Shown in pieces: positions 1 to 9,900 of a stretch of 23,789 bases of DNA (within the stretch, counting starts at the first letter, position 1; each line of letters begins with the position of its first letter). The notes under the pieces were generated by a model. It saw nothing but the letters and a program-made list of their open reading frames with translations. It made no database searches and was not told where the DNA came from. The position numbers and the translations under genes were made by a program. This DNA comes from Temnopleurus reevesii (lineage: Eukaryota > Echinodermata > Echinoidea > Temnopleuroida > Temnopleuridae): positions 1 through 23,789 of the forward strand of contig BQKZ01004530.1 in NCBI GenBank assembly GCA_036244855.1. The letters run 5' to 3'.

Positions 1-15
1 TGCTTGCATTTGCAG

Positions 16-80
16 AAAAACACGGGTCTTGCGACACTGATCTTAATCCTTCCAATTTTCGAACAGAAATCATCAAATTT
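16..80 (+). other. Exon-like block at left edge, possible 5' UTR exon
   Basis: A strong acceptor (ttgcatttgcag) and a consensus donor (gtaagtaag) bracket 65 nt. Two frames are open and none has an ATG. Spliced directly to 3810 it would place TGA in frame just before the IRP coding sequence, so it cannot be the start-codon exon. It could be a 5' UTR exon with a further small exon missing, an exon of another transcript, or chance. Confidence 0.3.
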
Positions 81-3000
81 GTAAGTAAGCAGTTATACCA
101 TTCAATTCATTGATATTTTGTGGTCAAACTACTGTAAATTTTGCATTTTAGATGAAAGCAATTTTACAGTAATTCTTGTGCAAAACGGGGTGTACGAATT
201 CATATGACACAGTTTGTTGACAATTTTCGCCATTTTCCAGTGTGGAGCGATGCAATCGTTTCGTCAATTGAATTTTGATATCGCGATATCTCCGTAACTC
301 TTTCTTGAATTAATTTTATGTTTTAGAAATATGTGCACCCTAAAATATGTAGTTTCATTTCGTGCCAAGATTTTAGTAGATTATTTTGCATTTCAAGAGA
401 TATATTTTGCAAAGTACCACGATCTGAAAATGCTCTAGAAAAACTATACAAATTAATGTGACCCCATCATACTGCAAATTCATTTATTTTCCGTGGGAAA
501 ATAAGAAAGTTAACATTCAGGCATGAAATCTTGATTTAAGAATCTAGATGTTAGACTCTGAGAATTTATTTTTAGATTTTGAATCATGTTTACGCAAAAA
601 CAGTTTGTAGAAAAGGGTATCTTTTAAGTGATTTGAACATGATATTTTTTTCTGTCTACTTGCTGCATTCCAGCCTTTAATTTAGGTCCCATGTATTTTT
701 TCATACATAAGTATTGAAAAAAATGTAATTATAAAGAAATTGAGCAAAAGCAAGTAACCCTACATTTTTCAAGGATCCTTTTAGTTCACCATTTTGCATA
801 ATACTTAATATATTTTTTCAATAGTATAAGTTATCAACATTTCTCTTTTTTTTTTTCAAAAATACTTGCAGAATTGATGAAGCCTTTTTATGATCTAGCA
901 AGAGTATAACAAATTGAGAAATCAAAATGAAAATTATCTACTCTTTTAACAAGAAGAAAATGTTATATTAAATGTACAAAATAAATTGATAGTTGCATGC
1001 TATAATGTCACAAATTTTATAAAAGTTGCGATTCACATCAAACTGTTCATAATTATGATTTTATCAAATTAATAATATTAATAGTAATTAGTGAGCACCC
1101 TCTTTTTTAGTTTTATAATCCATGTTTTTCAGTATGAAATACTGAGAGTTCTGTTGCTTGGTATTACTTAATTGTGACCTTGATATGTATTCTGTCCTTG
1201 ATACCAACTACACTGTACAAACTGGGTGATGTGAATAACCGGGGAATTGATTAAAGTGTAGAATTTGGACTCTACTGTATTATCTTTGCATTCATACAGT
1301 AAAACTAGTGTACACGTTTAATTGTTCTTGAAAACAATAGGGGTCAACAGATTGGGTCGCAGCAGACCCTGTTGAAGCCTAAGTATAGTTTTGGTAAAGA
1401 TTAAGAAAATGTGAATTTTGGGGATGTTTATCATGACATATACTTCTTATACACATTTTAAGACACTAACATATTCTTTTACGAGCTGATTCTTTTGAAA
1501 ATTTGAATTTAACCGTTTAATCATATTTAGCGCCCTCTCTTGGTTATAACAATATCTTGCTTGTTATCGGGCATATACAAAGTTATTTCCGAGATTTGAC
1601 AAAAGCATGATAAAAAGGAATACACAAAGATCAAATCCTGGAATTATTTTCATCGAATTCTGTGCATGAAAAGTTGTCTTTTATCAAGAAAGAAAATATT
1701 GAATTAGGGTCGGGGGACACGACACTGAAATATTTTGCGCATTTTAGGTCATAACTTTTCCAACACTTGTTCATTTTTTGTTCAATCTTTTGTGCAACAC
1801 GTTCATGATACTATGTTTCATTTTGTATAGATTTGAAGACAAAATTTGGCAATAAAAATATTCGCTTTTACCAAAACTTTACTTGGGCTTTAACAATGAT
1901 CAGCCCACCATATCCTGTATCTAGATAAGGAACTCTAACTAGGGCTACTAACTTTATTTACATTGTAAGACATGATATTCTGCAAAAACTCTACAAACAT
2001 ACGTTTGCTTAAAAGAAAATTTGAATGAAAGTTGCATGAGCCTAACCAAAATATCAAAGTTGTCAATTGGAGAAAGCAATCGTTTTCGTCAATCTTGAAG
2101 TGACAAAGCAAAATCATTCCGCATTTCGCTTATGGAAAGATTAACATTTGAGTTTTTGCACACTTTTTATTAATGTCCGTAATTTTGATGTTTAAAATTT
2201 TCATTCTATGATGCCACTATTTGCTTGCCCATTGAACCAATGTCATGCGTGAATGAACATGTGACTAACATCAAGTTTGCAACCCTTTATTTGAGAGATT
2301 CTATTATGTTTATGATATAGGCAGGATTAGAAAATGGAAGGGAAACAGAACTTGGGTATACTCTCTTACAAAGAAAGATGCATGACATGGGTGACCTGTA
2401 GTGAAATACTTCCAAATTGTTCATCATTTACAACACTTTACCTATTTGAAGGTCAACTTGATGATAAATGCTTCAAGTACAACAAGTATCAGAAAGCATT
2501 ATTGTCCTGAAAATCTGGAAGAGGTGGAATGATGAAAAAGATTTCGGAGACATTTTGACACTCCTCCACATCTCATGTTTTATTAAACAAAATGCAGAGA
2601 TTATCTTGTAAATTTCAATCAAACATCCAAAATATTTCTCTTTCATAATCCTTAAGGTCACATTCACCTCATGAATAGAACGGCCTGTGATGCTCAAAGT
2701 TTTGCCTATGTTCATACCAAATTCTGGGTTCACTCTTTTTCACAAAATAATCTCATAATTCTGAATGTTACCAAATGCAGCCCTGTTCTACAAACCCATT
2801 TGCCTGCTTGCACAGGGCAAGTGAAAATGCTTTGTTGGCAATCACTTCTCAAAGTCACTTGAACCTGCGACCCTCTGGTTGAAAGGCGAGAGTCAGAATC
2901 ACTACACCACGGCGCATCTACACAATGATATGAAAGTTTACAGCTGCGATAAAATTGCATAAACTTGTAGATAGAGTACCTCATAGCGATTTTCTGTATA

Positions 3001-3809
3001 AAAATTGTACCCAAGGGAACGATACAGCAATATACAGCAATATTGAAAGATTAATGCTTTGCCATAAGATTTTTTTTCACTTGGATTACGCCATGTTTTA
3101 CAGGGAATAATTGTACTTTTCCCATTTGTTTAGGAGTTATAGCATAAATATAAACAATTCATAACTTTACGTATGATACAGGTCTATTTGAAAAAAATTC
3201 ATAAACAAAACATCTTTTATGTAGCAATCATGCTAAATTGTATAGCAAATTACGATGTGATACCAGGAAAATTATTCCTGGGTTCATATATTCTTTGCCT
3301 GAATAAGAATAGAGAACAAGGAAATGTTGGCAAGCAGTAATTATTCACACGCAAGTAAAATTTCTAATCGCTTTCCTTGTCAGGCAAGCAATTACACTTT
3401 TTTTGGGTAGCTCTAGCTCTACAAATTGCATTTAAACGCATGTCCTAAATGCGCGCTCCTGATTGGTTGAAAATAGAGTTGTGTTTAATTTTCTGAGTTA
3501 TGTTTAAACGCAACTCTGTATGCAATAGGGCCCATAGACCCTAAATCTTTAGCACATTGTATACATATACTCAGAGGTCAAATTGACAAAGTTTAACAGA
3601 ACTGTAGTTTCTCTGAAATCTATCATGTAATCTACATCCTGATTAATTTTATATTCTTGAGTAAGCTTTTCATTTATAATTCATTTTTTAAGGCAAAAGC
3701 ATTAATGGTATAATTTTCTATTAAACCCATATTGGGTAATGGTTCCTAGCTATACAATTTTGTATTTCAAAAATAAGTTTTAATTGTAAGCATTTCTCCA
3801 CCATTACAG
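81..3809 (+). other. Non-coding stretch upstream of first recognised exon
   Basis: AT-rich sequence with no credible coding region; the short open frames lack family features. It contains a tRNA-derived SINE (about 2765-2915). Somewhere here or left of the window must lie the exon with the IRP start codon: an ATG exon ending one base into a codon, with that base not T. I could not pick it out. Confidence 0.6.
2765..2915 (-). mobile_element. tRNA-derived SINE fragment
   Basis: Read on the minus strand from 2915, the sequence begins GCGCCGTGGTGTAGTGATTC, containing a Pol III A-box-like TGGTGTAGTG. About 40 nt later comes GGGTCGCAGGTTCAAGTG, a B-box-like element (+ strand about 2856-2873). This is the head of a tRNA-derived SINE; acceptor-stem pairing has decayed, so it is not a functional tRNA. 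The body probably runs to about 2765; no clear tail or target duplication was seen. Confidence 0.6.
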
Positions 3810-3905
3810 GAACTAATGCATTTGCAGGCTTGAAGCAAGATCTTCAAGTTGGGGATGATAACTACCAGTACTTCAATCTAACAGCTCTCAACGATCAAAG
3901 ATATG
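3810..3905 (+). CDS. ACO1: IRP/aconitase exon 1 of window (N-terminus, domain 1)
   Basis: The acceptor is ccattacag and the donor gtaagt. The exon starts with the last two bases of a split codon, then reads [11 protein letters not shown]...[12 protein letters not shown], aligning with the N-terminal human stretch NPFAHL...FFNLNKLEDSRY. It ends one base into the next codon (phase 1). There is no in-frame Met, so translation starts in an exon upstream. An alternative AG at 3824-3825 would keep the frame but drop the conserved NAFAGL, so I prefer 3810. Confidence 0.88.
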
Positions 3906-6900
3906 GTAAGTAAATATGTGTTTTAATATCTCCAGGAAATAAAGTGTCACCACTTTGATAAAGTAGCATCATCGATTTAATTGACATATTGAAAATATAT
4001 TTTGTTTACCTAAAAATATGATATGATTGATGGTGACATAGTCCTGGCATATTTCCAAAGACATTCATTGTTTTCCAGATAGACATGCATACGTTGCTCA
4101 ATAGTCGCATCTTGAGCATTTTTTTTTGAAAAAGTGGATTTGATGCCATATGAATTTTATTATTGTTATAATTATAGATGACTACTTGACTAGTCTTATA
4201 TTCCTTTAAAGTTATTAAACGTGATGCTTGAATGAAAAGTAAATACAGTCCAACTTTGTTATAAAGAGCACTGATATAATAATGTTCCATCTCTTTTTAA
4301 ATTTTTTTTATTGTATTAATGGCCCTGATATAACACGGTTTCCATATAAAGAGATAATGTCTCTGGTCCCAAGGACCTTGTTATAAAGAGGTTTGACTAT
4401 ATACCTTAATTGTGGCAGGGAATGCATGTAGCTCATATTACTCACATTTATGTATTTCATAAAAGGCAACATTCTGATTAATGCATAAAGGGGAACTTTT
4501 ATGACACTCTGTATCATTATATATTGAAGATTACAGATATCTTTATATAATAATTCCATTTTTCTGAACGAAATATGCCTCTTAGCATTAAAAAAAAAAT
4601 TTTCAATCAACATTTTCATCTTGGTCAGTGAGCTATGCCCCGCCTCCAGGGCTGCCAAGTCTCCTGGATTCTGCAGGAGACTCCTGGAAATGGGCCACAA
4701 TAAATGCATGTTTTTGAGCAATCTCCTGGATTATGGAAACATTGATGCCATTAGGTTGTGTGCATTTTATAGACATGTACTGGATTTCTTCCACAATCTC
4801 CCTGATTGTTGCTGTTAAATGTTGGTAGCTCTGCGCCTCCCAGAAATACCCCTTCTACGGCACATCTATCGACAGGCGGGGTCTGTGATGTCATATCCTG
4901 TCTTGCATCAAAACCACGGACTTAAACATGTAGGATTGTGCCCCTAATATTTGTCCTTCTTGTTCAATATCCTCGATATCAGAGTCAGGACATGAATAAC
5001 TGTCTTCCCAAACTTCTGAAGAATCCACCACGTTCCGCATATAAAAAAAAATGTTCAAATCGCGGGTATAATTGGCGCAAAACAATATCATAAATGCATA
5101 AAATAACACACGTTAATGCCGGCTCTTGGTCAGCAATGTCTGTATATGACGTCATGATGATTGACAGATCGATGTCCCAACCCACCGGATCCGTGCGGTC
5201 TGTTTTTGAGGGGCGTTCCAAACAACCAAAACGTTTCTTGATTTTTCACCTCTATGAAATACAAAGATGAAAAAGATGGTGGATATGGATGCATATTAAA
5301 AAGATTAATAAGAAAAAAATTAATATACAGTGTCATAAAAGTTCCACTTTAAACTTGCTGTAAGATTATGTGCTGTGGAAGTTCTTACTTAATAGGGTTT
5401 TTACAATTAAAGTGAGTGAAATCAGTATCATAATGATTGGGAATTAAATCATTTTGTCTCAGAGATATATTGTCAAAGTTTCAGTGAGGAGTCATGTACT
5501 TTTCCCACTTTTTACGTTCTTCATCTTGAGTATTATTTGGTGAATTTGTTACAAGTACTGAATTGGCACCAGTATCCGAACACATGTAGTTTGTCAATGA
5601 TGTGCGCTGAAGCTGAATGCGCAGGCATTGATAGGCGCTCATATGCTTCAACACAATCTGACTTGAGGCTTAAATCACAAGGTACGTTGGGGGGCAGCTA
5701 CTCTTACCATTTGCTATGCGCATAATACGGTCAAACTTCATCAAGTTATAGATATGAATTAAAAGCTCAGAATTTTGGCTACACAATAAAATTACATTTG
5801 AGATAAACTCGAAATGTTTGATTTTGTGGCTTGTGAAAGAGCAAAACTACTATGGGGGCGGACACTTGTGCACATTAGGTACATGGATATATTCTAAATT
5901 TGTATTCTTGTACCTGATTTTGTATACTTGTTAAATAATTAATGTTATGTTTTTTGAAGTGTGGTAAATTTGGGGATTAACCTTTGACAGGTCAATGGCC
6001 TTCGTTAATCCCCCACATCCTCCACACTTCACTCCTTTTCGCCATTCTATTCTGTATTGTTTTGTCTTATTAATAATGTGCTTTTAATTTGCTATTTTAT
6101 GTATTTTTAAAGTGATTNATGGCCCTGATATAACACGGTTTCCATATAAAGAGATAATGTCTCTGGTCCCAAGGACCTTGTTATAAAGAGGTTTGACTAT
6201 ATACCTTAATTGTGGCAGGGAATGCATGTAGCTCATATTACTCACATTTATGTATTTCATAAAAGGCAACATTCTGATTAATGCATAAAGGGGAACTTTT
6301 ATGACACTCTGTATCATTATATATTGAAGATTACAGATATCTTTATATAATAATTCCATTTTTCTGAACGAAATATGCCTCTTAGCATTAAAAAAAAAAT
6401 TTTCAATCAACATTTTCATCTTGGTCAGTGAGCTATGCCCCGCCTCCAGGGCTGCCAAGTCTCCTGGATTCTGCAGGAGACTCCTGGAAATGGGCCACAA
6501 TAAATGCATGTTTTTGAGCAATCTCCTGGATTATGGAAACATTGATGCCATTAGGTTGTGTGCATTTTATAGACATGTACTGGATTTCTTCCACAATCTC
6601 CCTGATTGTTGCTGTTAAATGTTGGTAGCTCTGCGCCTCCCAGAAATACCCCTTCTACGGCACATCTATCGACAGGCGGGGTCTGTGATGTCATATCCTG
6701 TCTTGCATCAAAACCACGGACTTAAACATGTAGGATTGTGCCCCTAATATTTGTCCTTCTTGTTCAATATCCTCGATATCAGAGTCAGGACATGAATAAC
6801 TGTCTTCCCAAACTTCTGAAGAATCCACCACGTTCCGCATATAAAAAAAAATGTTCAAATCGCGGGTATAATTGGCGCAAAACAATATCATAAATGCATA

Positions 6901-9900
6901 AAATAACACACGTTAATGCCGGCTCTTGGTCAGCAATGTCTGTATATGACGTCATGATGATTGACAGATCGATGTCCCAACCCACCGGATCCGTGCGGTC
7001 TGTTTTTGAGGGGCGTTCCAAACAACCAAAACGTTTCTTGATTTTTCACCTCTATGAAATACAAAGATGAAAAAGATGGTGGATATGGATGCATATTAAA
7101 AAGATTAATAAGAAAAAAATTAATATACAGTGTCATAAAAGTTCCACTTTAAACTTGCTGTAAGATTATGTGCTGTGGAAGTTCTTACTTAATAGGGTTT
7201 TTACAATTAAAGTGAGTGAAATCAGTATCATAATGATTGGGAATTAAATTCTTTTGTCTCAGAGATATATTGTCAAAGTTTCAGTGAGGAGTCATGTACT
7301 TTTCCCACTTTTTACGTTCTTCATCTTGAGTATTATTTGGTGAATTTGTTACAAGTACTGAATTGGCACCAGTATCCGAACACATGTAGTTTGTCAATGA
7401 TGTGCGCTGAAGCTGAATGCGCAGGCATTGATAGGCGCTCATATGCTTCAACACAATCTGACTTGAGGCTTAAATCACAAGGTACGTTGGGGGGCAGCTA
7501 CTCTTACCATTTGCTATGCGCATAATACGGTCAAACTTCATCAAGTTATAGATATGAATTAAAAGCTCAGAATTTTGGCTACACAATAAAATTACATTTG
7601 AGATAAACTCGAAATGTTTGATTTTGTGGCTTGTGAAAGAGCAAAACTACTATGGGGGCGGACACTTGTGCACATTAGGTACATGGATATATTCTAAATT
7701 TGTATTCTTGTACCTGATTTTGTATACTTGTTAAATAATTAATGTTATGTTTTTTGAAGTGTGGTAAATTTGGGGATTAACCTTTGACAGGTCAATGGCC
7801 TTCGTTAATCCCCCACATCCTCCACACTTCACTCCTTTTCGCCATTCTATTCTGTATTGTTTTGTCTTATTAATAATGTGCTTTTAATTTGCTATTTTAT
7901 GTATTTTTAAAGTGATTGAAATAAATTGAATTGAATTGAATTGATTTTAGATCGCCTGCCATTTTCCATACGGGTTCTCCTCGAGTCGGCCGTCAGGAAC
8001 TGCGATGGGTTCTTTGTCAAGGAGGCGGACGTGGAGAAGATTCTCGACTGGGAACAAAACCAGAACAACTCAGTGGAAGTTCCCTTCAAACCTGCCCGAG
8101 TTATCATGCAGGATTTCACGTGAGTTATTAAAAAATGATTACTTTTAGATATCCCAAAAGAATGACAAAATATAAATTTAAATAATTTAGCAAAGATGAA
8201 GTGTGCTCACTTCGAAACATTCTCTTGTTAAAAAGTTGTGTTTTCTTCATTATATTATTTCAAATTTCCCACTACAGGTACCACCATTCGAGATAAGCAA
8301 TCATAATGCCCTGTAACGTTTTAACATTTACTATAGAATTAATACAAATTTAGGGTCCGCTGTGAATTGTTGCTATGTCGGTATTTCTCCGTCTTAATGC
8401 TAAAGATGTAGAGTAAGGTTCTGAGATTGATAAAAAAAATATTATTTTGCAAATGATGCTAACTTCTTTAGTTTTTGTGGGCTAAAATAGGTGCTGTTCA
8501 AGTTTTCACGTTTAGATTACCGGTATTGCCTTCCTGATCAATACGACCATTTGCAAAACGAAATTTTTGACTTAGGGCGTTTTTTTTCTCATAGTTTCAA
8601 AGGTTTAACCAAAATTAAACTCCTTTTTTTTTCAAGTACCGAGCTAAAACAACTGGTGAAATCTAAATTAAGTACAATGGGTCTTCCAATAAACTCTTGA
8701 AATTTGTAATGAATGGATTCAGCACTTTTTGTGCCCTAGATGTTGAAATGATTTCAATTCATCGGGGTGACAATCTTCTTCAAATGAGTCTGAAACATGA
8801 GCCTTTCTTTACCCCTCCATATAGCCTTCCTCTATTTTAAGGATTTTGCTGGCAGATATTGATGTGTTGACTCTGGATAAAAGTCAACAAGCCAAACTGC
8901 GAATGTAGGACACTGTCCTTTTTCGGTCAACAAACTTTGATTGCAATGTACATTTTCAATTTTCAATGGACTTCGCGCTTTGTTTTTAACACAGTCGGTT
9001 CTTTTTTATTTGTTAGTGCAAAAATGTACCAACTTGGTCACCAATCATTTACTTTTCAGATAGAATATCGTAATTATATATGCAGTCTATAGCTGCACCT
9101 GCATGCAACTTTTTACCTTAAAAATCTCTTGCAAAATTTTGCCATATTTTTTCTCTGTGCAAAAGTCTATAGCGGAAATGCTTTTTGCTATAGTGTTTGG
9201 TTTTTGCCAGAGTTTTTTTAACTGGCAAAAGGTTCTAAGCAACATGGCCCTGGAATACAGTATGTTGAAGATGACTCTTAAACTAAGCCCTCTAAAAACA
9301 ATTTAATCTTAGAGATTTCATGTAACGCATGTAACCATACACAGTGAGCAGAAAGGATGAAGGATTTGGTCAAAGCAAACTAGTTCCATTCGAGCAATCA
9401 TATTTCAATTAGATGCATGCGAAAGGAAATTTCTCCTCTCGTATCATTTAGAAAATGTTGGACCTGTTCAGCGAAGAAACAGGGAGAATATGTATTCTTG
9501 TGTTTATGAAGCTGTTGTAAAGGTATGGATGGAGTTTATTTATTGGATTCCATTGATCCGTCTGCTCACAGTGATAATAATTCTCATAACAAACATCCAT
9601 AACAAGCAAATTGGATAACATAAAAGACCAGAATAAATTATTATATTTTGAGCAAAGAGTGAAATTTGATTTATCTCTCTGTCTCTCTCTGACTCTCTCA
9701 ACATGTACGTAGACAATTTATATTTTTGCCTGTTGCCTCTTTCTGCATACCTTCTGACATGCTCTCTCTCATTTTCTTATTCCTCTTATTTCTTCCTTGT
9801 TTCTTCAAATTTTATTCTATCAATTTGAATTAAAACTAACTCCCTCTTGTTTCCTATATTCTCCCTCTCCTACCCTTCCCTTCATACAGGGGAGTACCAG

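Larger units (their letters stand above)
3906..7950 (+). other. Intron between exons 1 and 2
   Basis: This intron contains an intact TIR element (4246-4399), a 1.8-kb duplicated block flanking a single N (4318-7917), a hairpin in each copy, and an (ATTGA)n tract touching the acceptor of exon 2. If the duplication is an assembly artefact, the true intron is about 2.2 kb. Confidence 0.85.

Noticed and set aside
277..290. 14-base perfect palindrome GATATCGCGATATC
   Set aside because: It is isolated, with no associated gene or promoter; such a site can occur by chance or bind a factor, and nothing here supports a role.
2385..2392. Candidate start exons ending ATG-N|gt, for example near 2388 (catgg|gtgacc) or 2246 (atgc|gtgaat)
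   Set aside because: Such short motifs are expected by chance in 3.7 kb; without transcript data none can be preferred.
2858..2915. Possible tRNA gene
   Set aside because: A and B boxes are recognisable but the acceptor and T stems do not pair, and SINE body sequence follows.
3395..3545. Possible small inverted-repeat element (attgcatttaaacgc and gtttaaacgcaactctgtatgcaat)
   Set aside because: The arms match only in short pieces and no ends or target duplication could be placed.
4308..4721. 137-codon minus-strand open frame (and its twin at 6084-6521)
   Set aside because: It overlaps the TIR element and the duplicated block, has no family features or splice logic, and its length is plausible for random sequence.
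4891..5109. Minus-strand frame with an acidic [11 protein letters not shown] stretch and SYMFKS, faintly like the start of some transposon-associated proteins
   Set aside because: The resemblance is a few residues only, and no conserved domain follows on either side.
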